Assembly: GCA_019638355.1 (NCBI GenBank)
Contig: JAHBTY010000003.1
Span: 62,001 to 126,000, forward strand
Direction of reading: 5' to 3'
Origin: Cyclobacteriaceae bacterium
GTDB taxonomy: Bacteria; Bacteroidota; Bacteroidia; Cytophagales; Cyclobacteriaceae
Length of the DNA: 64,000 nucleotides
A program made the position numbers and the translations under genes. Positions 35,180 through 45,347 of the stretch are shown piece after piece; the stretch's first letter is position 1, and the number at the start of each line of letters is the position of its first letter. The notes beneath the pieces were generated by a model. It ran no database searches, had not been told where the DNA came from, and was given only the letters and a program-made list of their open reading frames with translations.

Positions 35180-37996
35180 ATGAAGCGTTTTGTATGGGTT
35201 ATGATGTTGATGCTGCCTGTTGCAGGATTTGGTCAACTTCAAAATCTAAAGAATAAAGTTGTACAAAAAACCAAAGAAGCTGCCAAAGGCAAAGCAGCCG
35301 AAAAAGCCGATGCCGCCCGCGACCGGTTGGATTCTACTGATTTTAACTATGCTATTTCGGTAATTGATAATTCCGGTATGATGAATGTGCTCGATGCGGA
35401 TGAGATAGCTACACGCGCGGCTTATTCCGCCTCCAACAAATACATGAAGAAAGAGAGCGACATAACAGCCGCTGAACGTTGCCGCTCCATTTTAGATCAG
35501 GCCGAAAACTTTTATCAGGCAAGAAGGTACCGGCTGGCAGAGTTATCTTTTCTGGAGGCTAAGCTGGCGTATGAGGCAGCCGGGTTAACCACCAACATCA
35601 ACTACAGTAAAGTAAATGCCGACCTGGGTTTATTGTATTCAACCATGGGCAGGTTTAATCAGGCCGAATATTATTTGAGCGAAGGCTTGGGCTTACGCGA
35701 ACAAACTTTAGGTCGCGATAGCAAAGCCGGGGCATCTTCGCTTAATAACCTGGCAGTATTATACCAGGAAACGGCACGCTTCAATGAAGCCGAAACTTAT
35801 TTTCAAGAGGCGTTACAAGTAGTAGCCAATCAGTTTGGGAAGGAAAGCCACGAGTATGCGGTGGTATTAAACAATCAAGCCATTTACTTTTCGGAAGTAG
35901 GTCGAACAGAGCAGGCCGTTAATAATCTGAATACGGCCATCGCCATTGCAGAGAAAATCAACAGCAAAAACAAGCGCACTGAAGTTGGCTTTCAATCAAA
36001 CCTGGCTATGTTATACCAGGAACAAGGTAAGCTGGCGGAAGCCGAAGTGGTGTACCTCAAGCTTGAAAAAATGTTACGATTGGTAGGTGATAAAACTTTT
36101 TATGCGGGGGTGCTGAATAATCTTGCGCTGCTCTACATTCAAATGAATAAGCTCGATAAAGTTGAAGAATACCTGAAACAATCGGCCCAGATATATCAAT
36201 CCCGATTAGGGAAGGAGAGTCCGAATTATGCGAAGGTGCTGGGTGATTTGGGAAATTTTTATCGCATGCAAGGTAAGTTTGCAGAGGCTGAAGACAATCT
36301 GAATAAAACATTAACCATCTATGCTACTTCCCTCAACACCAGCCATCCGGAATATGTAAAAGCCCAGGAAGACCTGGCAATTTTATATTGGAAGAAAGGT
36401 GATTTGACTAAAGCGGATGCCGGATTTAAGATTGCCATGGATAAATCGATGGAGTTTATCAATCAGTATTTTCCACCTATGAGCGAAGCAGAGAAGACAA
36501 AATACTGGGATGTGTTGCAACCGCGCTTTCAACGCTTCTATAACTATTGTTTGGAGGCAAGCGCCAGCAATCCGGCTGTAGTGCAAACCATGTTTAACTA
36601 TCAACTTGCTACTAAAGGGCTGTTACTGAACTCTACTAATAAAATAAAGAAGGCTATACTAAGTAGTGGAAATGCTGACTTGATAAAGGATTATACAGCG
36701 TGGTTGGATAAGAAGGAAACATTAGCTCGCTATTATTCACTTTCCAAAACAGAATTAACCGAACAGAATATCGATCTGGCCGCTCTTGAAGCTGAAGCGA
36801 ATACACTGGAGCGCTCCCTTTCGCAGCGATCTGGCGATTTCTCGCAAGGTTATGCTGCCGATAAAACCGATTTCAAACAGATTCAATCAACCTTAGCAGA
36901 TGCGGATGCGGTAGTAGAATTTATTCGTATCCGATCGTTCGATAAAGATTTTACTGCTGATAGTAAATATGCCGCCTTGATTTTAACAAAAAGTGCAGTT
37001 GAACCAAAGTTGATAATACTGGATAATGGTAATCAACTGGAAACACGTTACGCAAAATTCTATCGCAACGCCATTCAAAATAAACAGGCTGATAATTATT
37101 CATACGAACAATTTTGGGCACGGATTGATCCGGCTTTGACGAGCAAAAAAAATCTCTACATCTCAGCCGATGGCGTGTATAACCAAATCAGCTTAAATAC
37201 TCTGAAGAAACCCGATGGTGATTTTATATTGAACCGGTATGATATTGTATTAGTAGGTAACTCAAAAGATGTAATTGGGTTAAAAACACAAAAAACAATT
37301 GTTTCCAAAAAGAATGCATTCGTATTGGGTTTCCCCGATTACGGTGGCGATGCGGTTGCAGCTTTGCCGGGAACAAAAGTGGAAATTGACAACATCAGTC
37401 GTATTTTAAAAACAGGCGGTTATGCTGTAACTTCTTTCTCACAGAAGACTGCCACGGAGGCTTCTATCAAAGCGTTAAAAGGTCAGACTTTGGTACACAT
37501 AGCGACACACGGTTATTTTCAGGCTGATGTAGAACAAACTGCTGCCGGGGTGCATCAGGAAAATGCGAAGAACAATCCGCTATTACGTTCGGGTTTATTG
37601 TTGGCAGGTGCATCGCCTACATTAAAAGGCGACCTTGTTCCAAACCTGGAGAGTAATGATAACGGTGTACTTACAGCTTATGAAGCTATGAACCTTTCGT
37701 TGGAAGGAACGGATCTTATTATTTTAAGTGCGTGCGAAACAGGTTTGGGCGATGTGCGTGCGGGTGAAGGTGTATATGGATTGCAGCGTTCTTTTATTGT
37801 AGCCGGAGCCAAAGCCATGGTAATGAGTTTATGGAAGGTGGATGATGCGGCCACCCAGGCCTTGATGACCAACTTTTACACAAACCTTTCTAAGGGCACT
37901 CCCAAAGCAAAAGCGTTTAAACAGGCACAACTTCAGTTGATGACAAAATATAAAGAGCCTTATTACTGGGGTGCGTTTGTAATGATGGGCATGTAA
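35180..37996 (+). CDS. Secreted TPR-CHAT caspase-like protein (first of a tandem pair)
   Basis: This 938-residue protein has a signal peptide (KRFVWVMMLMLPVAGFG). A coiled Lys/Ala-rich segment and a long array of tetratricopeptide repeats (about 130-440) follow, for example LGLLYSTMGRFNQAEYYLSEGL. A helical bridge leads to a C-terminal CHAT domain with the caspase-type dyad His777 (HIATHGYF) and Cys852 (LSACETGLG). CHAT proteins are cysteine proteases or inactive relatives; TPRs usually bind a partner. It lies 61 bp ahead of a paralogue with a near-identical end. Its target is unknown, and export makes a cytosolic defence role unlikely. Confidence 0.9.
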   Translation: MKRFVWVMMLMLPVAGFGQLQNLKNKVVQKTKEAAKGKAAEKADAARDRLDSTDFNYAISVIDNSGMMNVLDADEIATRAAYSASNKYMKKESDITAAERCRSILDQAENFYQARRYRLAELSFLEAKLAYEAAGLTTNINYSKVNADLGLLYSTMGRFNQAEYYLSEGLGLREQTLGRDSKAGASSLNNLAVLYQETARFNEAETYFQEALQVVANQFGKESHEYAVVLNNQAIYFSEVGRTEQAVNNLNTAIAIAEKINSKNKRTEVGFQSNLAMLYQEQGKLAEAEVVYLKLEKMLRLVGDKTFYAGVLNNLALLYIQMNKLDKVEEYLKQSAQIYQSRLGKESPNYAKVLGDLGNFYRMQGKFAEAEDNLNKTLTIYATSLNTSHPEYVKAQEDLAILYWKKGDLTKADAGFKIAMDKSMEFINQYFPPMSEAEKTKYWDVLQPRFQRFYNYCLEASASNPAVVQTMFNYQLATKGLLLNSTNKIKKAILSSGNADLIKDYTAWLDKKETLARYYSLSKTELTEQNIDLAALEAEANTLERSLSQRSGDFSQGYAADKTDFKQIQSTLADADAVVEFIRIRSFDKDFTADSKYAALILTKSAVEPKLIILDNGNQLETRYAKFYRNAIQNKQADNYSYEQFWARIDPALTSKKNLYISADGVYNQISLNTLKKPDGDFILNRYDIVLVGNSKDVIGLKTQKTIVSKKNAFVLGFPDYGGDAVAALPGTKVEIDNISRILKTGGYAVTSFSQKTATEASIKALKGQTLVHIATHGYFQADVEQTAAGVHQENAKNNPLLRSGLLLAGASPTLKGDLVPNLESNDNGVLTAYEAMNLSLEGTDLIILSACETGLGDVRAGEGVYGLQRSFIVAGAKAMVMSLWKVDDAATQALMTNFYTNLSKGTPKAKAFKQAQLQLMTKYKEPYYWGAFVMMGM

Positions 37997-38057
37997 TTCA
38001 AAAATTGACCAATCGGTTTTTACTTAGTAGCTTCGGGGTACTTTCTCCCGATCTGGT

Positions 38058-40841
38058 ATGAAATTAAATTTTGTTTTTGTATTCCTGCTATGCAGCACCA
38101 TGGTGTTGGGGCAGGATGATTGGCTTACCAAAGCTATAGCGGATGCAGGTGCAGAGAAAAAGGCACAGTTGGATTCGCTTGACTTTCAATTTGCCATGTC
38201 GGTAAATGATAACTCCAGTTTTATCGATGTGCAACAAAAAGGTGAAGGCTGGGCCAAAGGTTTTTATTCCCTGAAACCCAAAAGTCAACGTACATTTTCG
38301 GAGGTAGCCAGCGATACCCTTAATTGGGCGGTTGATTACTACAACCTACGCTGGTACAAAATAGCAGAGGCATCGTTCATTGCAGCTAAAAATTTTATGG
38401 AGGTTTATAACCTTACCCAGGATATAAGCTACATCCGCTGCATTTCCAACATGGGTGTTATGTACCTGATACAAGGGCGCACGTTAGAGGCAGATGAGTA
38501 TATAACATATGCGCTTACCGAAAGTGAAAGGCTTGGAAAAAACAGTATAGCTTATGCTGCCAACCTGAATAGTATGGCTAAGCTGAAACAACTACTCGGG
38601 CATTACAACGAAGCTGAACAAATGTTTAACGAATCGATTGCCAGCATTGCGGCAAAAGTAGGTACCAATAGTTTACAGCACGCTATTGTGTTAAACAACA
38701 AAGCCATGCTGTACCAGGTAATGGGGCGCTACCCGGAGGCAATTGAGTTGATGAAACAATCATTGGTTGCGTTGGAGGCATCCAATAAACGCACCCTGCA
38801 AGGTAAGAAGTCGTTCGATAGCCGTAAGTTTAATTCTAATCTTGCATTGCTCTATCAGCTTTCGGGTAACCTTACGCAAGCTGAGACTGAATTTTTGGCC
38901 ATTCGAAAAGTATTTGAAAATCGGGGACAGAAAAATAACCCTGAGTATGCTAACCTACTGAACCAATTAAGCCTGCTCTACATCCAAATGAATAAGATTG
39001 ACCAGGTGGAGCCCTTGCTTATAAAAGCTGCGGATGTGTACAAACGAAAGTTTACTGCCGAAAATCCAAGCTATGCAAAAGTGCAGTACGACCTTGGTAC
39101 CTATTACCGGTTGCAAGGCAGAATGGCTGAATCAGAAACCGCCTTAAACAACGCATTGGGTATTCGCCAGCGTACATTAGGCGAGAACCATCCGGACTAT
39201 GTTAAGTCGATGGAGGCCGTTGGGATACTTTACTGGAAGAAAGGTGATCACATGCGCGCCTACCCTTTCTTGCAAGGTGCATGCAATAAATCGCTCGAGT
39301 TTATCAATCATTACTTTGCACCCATGAGTGAAACAGAGAAGACTAAATATTGGGATATTCTTCAGCCACGCTTTCAACGATTTTACAATTTTGCTATCGA
39401 TGCCGGAGCCACTATGCCCGAAGTATGGATAGATGTATTTATTTACCAGATAGCCACAAAAGCCTTGCTGCTGAATGCTACCAACAAAGTGAAGAAAGCC
39501 ATTTTGGCCAGCGGTAATGAAACACTTGTAAAAGATTACATCGCATGGATCGGACAAAAAGAAGCATTGGCCCGGTATTACGCGTTATCAAAAGCAGAAT
39601 TGAAAGAACAGAAAATCGATTTAGATGCATTGGAGAAAGCGGCTAATGAATTGGAACGATCCCTTTCACAACGATCAACTGATTTTGCCAAAGGATATGA
39701 ATCAGAGCAAATCTCGTGGACAATGATTGCTTCCCGGTTGACAGACACTGAAGCCGTGGTGGAATTAATTCGGGTGCGCACATTTGATAAAGACTTTACC
39801 GATCAATCGCGCTACCTTGCGTTAATAGCAGCCAAAGGTATTTCGCAACCACGTATGGTTTTGCTTGAAAACGGAAACGAGCTTGAAACCCGATATGCAA
39901 AATTTTATAAAAATGCAGTACAACAACGAGTGGCCGATCCTTACTCTTATTCTCAGTATTGGGAAAAAATCGATCCGCTTTTAGCTGGAAAGAAAACGGT
40001 GTACCTATCGCCCGATGGTGTTTATAATCAGCTTAACATAAACACCTTCAAAAAGGCAGATGGTGAATATGTATTAAATCGCTACGATGTTGTAGTGATT
40101 GGAAACTCCAGAGACATCATAGCTTTCAAAGAAAAGAAGAAGGTAACCACTAATAAAAACGCATTTGTGCTGGGTTTCCCCGATTATGGTGGTAATGCAG
40201 TGGCCTTACCAGGAACAAAAGAAGAGATTGACGCTATTAATAAAATTTTAAGTGCCAGCGGATATAAAGTTATGAAGCGCGAACAACGTGAGGCCAGTGA
40301 GGCAGCCCTTAAAACGGTAAACACACCAACCCTCATGCACATTGCCACGCACGGATATTTTTTGGCCGATGCCGATTTACGCAGTGGCGATGCCATGGGT
40401 ATTGATGCCGAGAATGCAAAAAATAATCCCTTGCTTCGCTCAGGTTTAATTTTAGCTGGGGTTCAAAGTCAAAACAACAACTCGGTTGATTTACAGAGTA
40501 ACGATAATGGTGTTCTTACGGCTTATGAAGCCATGAATCTTTCGCTTGAAGGAACAGACCTGATTATTTTAAGTGCCTGCGAAACCGGCTTAGGCGATGT
40601 GCGTGCCGGAGAGGGTGTATATGGTTTACAACGGGCTTTCCTGGTAGCCGGTGCTAATGCATTAATCATGAGTTTGTGGAAAGTAGATGATGCTGCTACA
40701 CAGCAACTAATGACTAATTTTTATTCTAATTGGAGTAAGACCGGCAATAAACAACAAGCCTTTAAACAAGCGCAACTTCAGTTGATGACGAAATACAAAG
40801 AGCCTTATTACTGGGGAGCCTTTGTAATGATGGGTATGTGA
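38058..40841 (+). CDS. Secreted TPR-CHAT caspase-like protein (second of a tandem pair)
   Basis: This 927-residue paralogue of the upstream gene has the same plan: signal peptide (KLNFVFVFLLCSTMVLG), TPR array (about 120-430), a helical bridge and a CHAT domain. His765 (HIATHGYF) and Cys841 (LSACETGLG) form the expected dyad. The 46 residues around the catalytic Cys and the last 26 residues are identical to the first copy. The TPR region has diverged much more, so the pair may share chemistry but bind different partners. The gene follows by 61 bp and is likely in the same transcript. Confidence 0.9.
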   Translation: MKLNFVFVFLLCSTMVLGQDDWLTKAIADAGAEKKAQLDSLDFQFAMSVNDNSSFIDVQQKGEGWAKGFYSLKPKSQRTFSEVASDTLNWAVDYYNLRWYKIAEASFIAAKNFMEVYNLTQDISYIRCISNMGVMYLIQGRTLEADEYITYALTESERLGKNSIAYAANLNSMAKLKQLLGHYNEAEQMFNESIASIAAKVGTNSLQHAIVLNNKAMLYQVMGRYPEAIELMKQSLVALEASNKRTLQGKKSFDSRKFNSNLALLYQLSGNLTQAETEFLAIRKVFENRGQKNNPEYANLLNQLSLLYIQMNKIDQVEPLLIKAADVYKRKFTAENPSYAKVQYDLGTYYRLQGRMAESETALNNALGIRQRTLGENHPDYVKSMEAVGILYWKKGDHMRAYPFLQGACNKSLEFINHYFAPMSETEKTKYWDILQPRFQRFYNFAIDAGATMPEVWIDVFIYQIATKALLLNATNKVKKAILASGNETLVKDYIAWIGQKEALARYYALSKAELKEQKIDLDALEKAANELERSLSQRSTDFAKGYESEQISWTMIASRLTDTEAVVELIRVRTFDKDFTDQSRYLALIAAKGISQPRMVLLENGNELETRYAKFYKNAVQQRVADPYSYSQYWEKIDPLLAGKKTVYLSPDGVYNQLNINTFKKADGEYVLNRYDVVVIGNSRDIIAFKEKKKVTTNKNAFVLGFPDYGGNAVALPGTKEEIDAINKILSASGYKVMKREQREASEAALKTVNTPTLMHIATHGYFLADADLRSGDAMGIDAENAKNNPLLRSGLILAGVQSQNNNSVDLQSNDNGVLTAYEAMNLSLEGTDLIILSACETGLGDVRAGEGVYGLQRAFLVAGANALIMSLWKVDDAATQQLMTNFYSNWSKTGNKQQAFKQAQLQLMTKYKEPYYWGAFVMMGM

Positions 40842-40868
40842 TGAACTAAATACTGTGAAGCAAAATTT

Positions 40869-41228
40869 ATGCAAGGCTTACGAACTACGATTTATAAAGT
40901 ACCTGATCTGGCCGCTGCAAAGGACTGGTACACACACGTGTTTCAGGTAAAACCATACTTTGACGAACCCTTTTATGTAGGCTTTAATATAAAAGGTTAC
41001 GAGTTAGGGCTGTTGCCTGAGGAAGGATATTCTACAAAAGCAGATAATGTTTTGTCGTACTGGGGTGTGGATAAAATAGAAGAAGCGTTTGAGAGAATAC
41101 TAAGTTTGGGAGCTACCGTGCATGAAGCGCCTACCAACGTGGGTGGCGAAATTGTAGTCGCAACTTTATATGATCCCTGGAAGAACGTTATCGGATTAAT
41201 CTATAATCCTGAATTTCGGGTGGCTTAA
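40869..41228 (+). CDS. VOC-family (glyoxalase/dioxygenase-like) protein
   Basis: This 119-residue protein has the vicinal-oxygen-chelate fold (beta-alpha-beta-beta-beta twice). LRTTIYKVPDLAAAKDWYTHVF is the usual N-terminal half and IVVATLYDPWKNVIGLIYNPEF the C-terminal half. It is close in style to the small unclassified VOC proteins of Bacteroidota. Metal ligands are not certain from sequence, so enzyme activity is unknown. It starts 27 bp after the second CHAT gene on the same strand. Confidence 0.82.
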   Translation: MQGLRTTIYKVPDLAAAKDWYTHVFQVKPYFDEPFYVGFNIKGYELGLLPEEGYSTKADNVLSYWGVDKIEEAFERILSLGATVHEAPTNVGGEIVVATLYDPWKNVIGLIYNPEFRVA

Positions 41229-41305
41229 AAATGCAGAGTTAATTCAAATCGCCATCAAGGTATTAGTATTACACAGGCAGAATATTTTCTTACTACCTTG
41301 CTACC

Positions 41306-42451
41306 ATGAAGGATAACAACCTGAAGGTGCTTTTTTACCACGCACATTTTTTTAATAGCAGCGAAACATTTATTTATCAACAGGCAAGCAACCCACACAT
41401 TAGGCCGGTGTTGCTGGCAAAGCGTTTTATTAACGCTACGGGAATGAGTTATGAAAAATTTGAACACATACAATTTAAACGCACATGGTGGGATGGGCTC
41501 ATTTCCAATCTATTGGTAATTTTTGGAGTTGATCGATACTATCAAAACACTTCCATAAATAAATTAGCTGATAAGATAAGGGCTTACCAGCCCGATGTTA
41601 TACACGCTCAATTTGGTTTTAGTGCGGTGCGGATTTGGCCGGTTGCTAAAAAACTTACTATTCCGCTTGTGGTTTCATTTCATGGAATGGATGCCTCGCA
41701 CATGCTGCGAAAACGCGCTTACCGAAATGGTTTAAAAAGAGTTTTTGAATATACTACATCAATAATTGTATGTAATCCTGAAATGGCAAGGGTACTGCCG
41801 CTTACACCTAACCAAAAAGAAAAAATAGTATGGATTCCTTATGGAATTAATCTTAATCATTTTAATCCTAAGCCCAAAAGCGATAGCGCCCTACTTCGCA
41901 TTTTACATGTAGGCAGGTTAATTGAAAAGAAGGGCGTGCCGGATTTGATTCGTGCTTTTGCTAAACTTAAGATAGCTCAGCCGCTTCAATTAGATTTAGT
42001 TGGTACCGGCCCTGAAGGACAAGCCTGTAAACGACTTGTAGAAGAAATGAAGCTTGACCAGAAAGTAATTTTTCATGGCTGGAAGTCACCTGATGAAGTA
42101 AAAAACCTGATGCAACAAGCTGATGTATTTGTATTGAATAGCCGCGTGGCAAGTAATGGCGATAGCGAAGGCTTACCCGTTGGAATTCTGGAGGCCATGG
42201 CAATGGGCTTACCGGTGGTATCAACAAACCATGCAGCCATTCCAAAGGCAGTTGAGCATGGGGTAACCGGACTGTTGGTTGAAGAGCGTGCCACTAATGA
42301 ATTAGCGCAAGCTCTTACCGATTTATTACAAGATGAGCAACTTCGGAAATCCTATGGTATGGCTGGCCGCAAAAAGGCAGAATCAGTTTTTTCAATGGAA
42401 CTAATGCATACTGCTCTGCATTCGGTTTACCGGAAATCCATCGATCAATAA
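41306..42451 (+). CDS. Family 4 glycosyltransferase
   Basis: This 381-residue GT-B enzyme shows an N-terminal acceptor domain. The C-terminal donor domain has LRILHVGRLIEKKGVPDLIRAF, LVGTGPEG, VIFHGWKSPDEV, and the EGLPVGILEAMAMGLPVVST motif with the catalytic E-x7-E set. It has no membrane helix. It resembles enzymes that build cell-surface polysaccharide, but it stands alone here with no other polysaccharide genes. Confidence 0.9.
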   Translation: MKDNNLKVLFYHAHFFNSSETFIYQQASNPHIRPVLLAKRFINATGMSYEKFEHIQFKRTWWDGLISNLLVIFGVDRYYQNTSINKLADKIRAYQPDVIHAQFGFSAVRIWPVAKKLTIPLVVSFHGMDASHMLRKRAYRNGLKRVFEYTTSIIVCNPEMARVLPLTPNQKEKIVWIPYGINLNHFNPKPKSDSALLRILHVGRLIEKKGVPDLIRAFAKLKIAQPLQLDLVGTGPEGQACKRLVEEMKLDQKVIFHGWKSPDEVKNLMQQADVFVLNSRVASNGDSEGLPVGILEAMAMGLPVVSTNHAAIPKAVEHGVTGLLVEERATNELAQALTDLLQDEQLRKSYGMAGRKKAESVFSMELMHTALHSVYRKSIDQ

Positions 42452-42473
42452 AAATGGCTGTTGACCGCAAGTC

Positions 42474-43928
42474 TTACTTCCGGGCGGAGTTCCAGATTTT
42501 TTTCACTTTGGCACCTCCCAATACTTCAACCCCAGGGTTAGTATGAGTAGGAAAAACCTGATCGGTAATGGTATAGAGCCCATCTGTTGAAAAAACTTCT
42601 ATCACCGATTGATCAACCAAGATTCGAATGGTTAACCTTTCAGGTTTGGGTTCAATGGTAACAAACTCCACGCTTGCAAAATCTTTTTGAAATTCAATAC
42701 GACCCGATTTTGTCCTGTCAAGAAATAGCTTTCCATCGCGCAAGCCAATGGTAGTTTGTTCAGTACCCGATTTGAATAGATGTATGCCACTTCCTTCCGG
42801 TAACTCAACCTCCAATTCAAAAGTTTGAGTTTGTAATTCGGTAACTGAATTTAATTCTTGCTGGCGCGTGGTTTCCCATTCTTTTACTGGTTGTTGGGTT
42901 AGTCGAAAACCTTGGTTTGTTTCTTTCAAACCTAACTCGCGCGGAATGGAGAACATGCCTCGCCATTTACCGGTTGGTATTTGATTGGCATACGTCCAGT
43001 TATTAACCCAGCCCAACATAATAGTTCTGTCTTTTACATTGTTAAATACAATGCCAGCGTAATAATCTTTTCCGAAATCAACATACAGTGGTTGCAATTG
43101 TGCGCTGGTAAAGGTTGTTCCATCAAACTCACCCACAAAATATTGCATACCCACAAAGGTTGGCCCAGCCGGATGACTTCCGGAAAGGGAAAGAATCCAT
43201 TTTGTTTTTCCGGGTTGGTCTTCTACCGGCAATTCAAACAGGTCAGGACACTCCCAGATGCGAAGCGTATCTCCTGCCGGGCCAAATTCACTCATCAGGT
43301 TCCACGCTAACAGATCTTTTGATTCGTACAATTGAACTTTATATAAATCAGGAACAACTAATGCCATTATCCATTTTTCGCGTTCCGGATACCAGAAAAC
43401 TTTCGGATCGCGAAAATCTTTCCGATCAATATCCAACACAGGATTTTTGTTATATCGTTTCCAGGTTCTGCCTTTATCGGTACTGTAGGCCAGGCTTTGA
43501 TGTTGCCTTAATCCTTGATTGTTCCGATGCAGGTGTGATGTGTAAATCGAAATTAAACATCCCGGTTCGTTGCATAACGTGGTTGAGTTGTTAAAATCAA
43601 CCACAGCCGTACCGGAGAAAATCATGGTACTGTCGCCTGTAGTTGCATCAAGGTATTCTTCAATAGCAACAGGTAACTCTTTCCAATTCACTAAATCGGT
43701 GCTAACGGCATGCCCCCAACTCATGTGGCCCCAGGTAGTGCCGTACGGATTGTATTGATAGAACAAATGATACTCACCATCCAGGTAAACTAATCCGTTC
43801 GGATCGTTGGTCCAGTTTTTTTGAGGACTATAATGAACTTGTGGTCGGTATTGTTCAATTGAAATTTTTTCTTTTGGTGAACAACTACTGATAAAAGCTA
43901 TAAGCACAAGAAGAGCAAAAGGTTTCAT
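42474..43928 (-). CDS. GH32 lipoprotein fructan hydrolase (levanase/inulinase type)
   Basis: This 484-residue enzyme starts at the ATG at 43928 with a lipobox signal (LIAFISSC, Cys16), so it is lipid-anchored. The GH32 catalytic set is present: WTNDPNG with the nucleophile Asp42, FRDPKVFW with the stabiliser Asp, and RIWECPDLF with the acid/base Glu. The five-bladed propeller is followed by the beta-sandwich module (IRILVDQSVIEVFS). It should hydrolyse beta-fructans or sucrose outside the inner membrane. It is 16 bp downstream of the histidine kinase gene. Confidence 0.93.
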   Translation of the reverse strand: MKPFALLVLIAFISSCSPKEKISIEQYRPQVHYSPQKNWTNDPNGLVYLDGEYHLFYQYNPYGTTWGHMSWGHAVSTDLVNWKELPVAIEEYLDATTGDSTMIFSGTAVVDFNNSTTLCNEPGCLISIYTSHLHRNNQGLRQHQSLAYSTDKGRTWKRYNKNPVLDIDRKDFRDPKVFWYPEREKWIMALVVPDLYKVQLYESKDLLAWNLMSEFGPAGDTLRIWECPDLFELPVEDQPGKTKWILSLSGSHPAGPTFVGMQYFVGEFDGTTFTSAQLQPLYVDFGKDYYAGIVFNNVKDRTIMLGWVNNWTYANQIPTGKWRGMFSIPRELGLKETNQGFRLTQQPVKEWETTRQQELNSVTELQTQTFELEVELPEGSGIHLFKSGTEQTTIGLRDGKLFLDRTKSGRIEFQKDFASVEFVTIEPKPERLTIRILVDQSVIEVFSTDGLYTITDQVFPTHTNPGVEVLGGAKVKKIWNSARK

Positions 43929-43944
43929 GGTAGAAGTATTTGAG

Positions 43945-45276
43945 TTAATTACTATGATTTTCAGAATCGGTTTCAGAATAAACCGGAAATACAACAGTAA
44001 AAGTTGAACCAAGTTGCAATTCAGAAGCAACCAGAATGGTGCCGTTTAATTTTTCAACAGCTTGTTTTACAATATACAGCCCCAGCCCCGAGCCCTCGGC
44101 TTTCTCATTAGCTTGGTAAAACATATCAAAAATTTTATGAATGTGATTGGACGGAATACCAAGGCCGTTGTCTTGTACAATAAACCTGATATGGCTTTCG
44201 CGCAGCGTTGCGCTTATTTTCAACATGGGGTTTTCCTTGGCAGGATCCATGTATTTAATGGCATTACCAATCAGGTTACCAAGTATAATTTGCAGCCGGG
44301 CCGGGTCTGAATAAATAACAAGATCGGATGGTACATCCAATTCTATTTTTACCTTATCGGTATGGGGGTGCGATCGTAGGTTTTCTAAAATAGTGCGCAC
44401 CAGTTTGCTCACCAATACCTTTTTCTTCTGTACGTCAAGTCGTGTGTTACGCGAATAGTCAGAGATATCTCGTATAAATTTTTGTAAATCATCCACGCGG
44501 CCCTCCATCATCTCAATCAGTTCTCGTAATTCTTTTTCGCTTTCGGTAACGCGGCTCAGGTGAATTAACCCCCTAACCGAACTAAGTGGTGCCATTAAAT
44601 CGTGCGAAGTGCTGTACACAAACTGATCCAGTTCGGTATTTAACCTTGTTAGTTCTAAGTTTTTATCGCTTATCTGTTTTTCGTTTTCACGAAGCGATTT
44701 TTCGGACCGGAAGTGGATACTGATTAAGTAATAAATAATAAGAACAGAAGCGGTTAAGGCACACGCAAAATTGGTTACCAGGTTAATTTTATCCAGGTCG
44801 CTTCGATGATATTCTTTTTCAATTATTGTAAAATCAGTAATCTGGCCAAGTAAAAATAATCCAATAGGAAGAAATAACATGACCAAACTTTTGAAACGTT
44901 CCTCATACCCAAAGGCAGCCATGGCACCCAAGGCAGCTGGTATGTATAACATGTAAAGCCCAACTTCGTTTGGTTCTACCTGGTTGAAGAAGAATACAAC
45001 CGAATTTACAGCAACTCCTAATAGTATTTTGGCAGTATTAAAATAGGTAAGCCTGTTTAACAGAAAGCATAATGCTGTTACTACAATAAAAACAACTTCA
45101 TAAATCAACCCATGATAAACGCCATAATATACATCCAACAGAAAATAGCCTAACCCAAAAAAGAAAGCTATTGCACACAGCTGGCCGGTGAGCAATACCC
45201 GTTTGTACTCTGTATAAGATAAGATGAAATTACTTTTGCCAATAATGAATTTACGGAGTGCGCCTGGGGGAAGCAT
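43945..45276 (-). CDS. Membrane sensor histidine kinase
   Basis: This 443-residue kinase has six to seven hydrophobic helices in the first 190 residues. A coiled coil and a HisKA domain follow, with phosphoacceptor His in DQFVYSTSHDLMAPLSSVRG, then an HATPase domain with LGNLIGNAIKYM, VQDNGLGI, and GSGLGLYIVKQA. There is no receiver or PAS domain. Its gene precedes the GH32 gene by 16 bp, so co-expression is likely and it might sense sugars, but that is inference. No response regulator gene adjoins it. Confidence 0.9.
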   Translation of the reverse strand: MLPPGALRKFIIGKSNFILSYTEYKRVLLTGQLCAIAFFFGLGYFLLDVYYGVYHGLIYEVVFIVVTALCFLLNRLTYFNTAKILLGVAVNSVVFFFNQVEPNEVGLYMLYIPAALGAMAAFGYEERFKSLVMLFLPIGLFLLGQITDFTIIEKEYHRSDLDKINLVTNFACALTASVLIIYYLISIHFRSEKSLRENEKQISDKNLELTRLNTELDQFVYSTSHDLMAPLSSVRGLIHLSRVTESEKELRELIEMMEGRVDDLQKFIRDISDYSRNTRLDVQKKKVLVSKLVRTILENLRSHPHTDKVKIELDVPSDLVIYSDPARLQIILGNLIGNAIKYMDPAKENPMLKISATLRESHIRFIVQDNGLGIPSNHIHKIFDMFYQANEKAEGSGLGLYIVKQAVEKLNGTILVASELQLGSTFTVVFPVYSETDSENHSN

Positions 45277-45277
45277 A

Positions 45278-45293
45278 GCTAAGTAAACTTAGC
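45278..45293 (-). promoter_or_regulatory. Palindrome abutting the kinase start codon
   Basis: GCTAAGT-AA-ACTTAGC, a perfect 7-bp inverted repeat with a 2-bp centre, ends 1 nt before the ATG at 45276. It could be an operator or a start-occluding hairpin. Confidence 0.4.
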
Positions 45294-45347
45294 AAAATTG
45301 TAAAACGCTATATCGTAACAGGCAACAAAAAACTTACCTTTTTCGAG

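Noticed and set aside
35180-40841. CHAT proteins as a caspase-like anti-phage system
   Set aside because: Both have signal peptides, and there is no gasdermin, Cas, NTPase or nuclease partner next to them.
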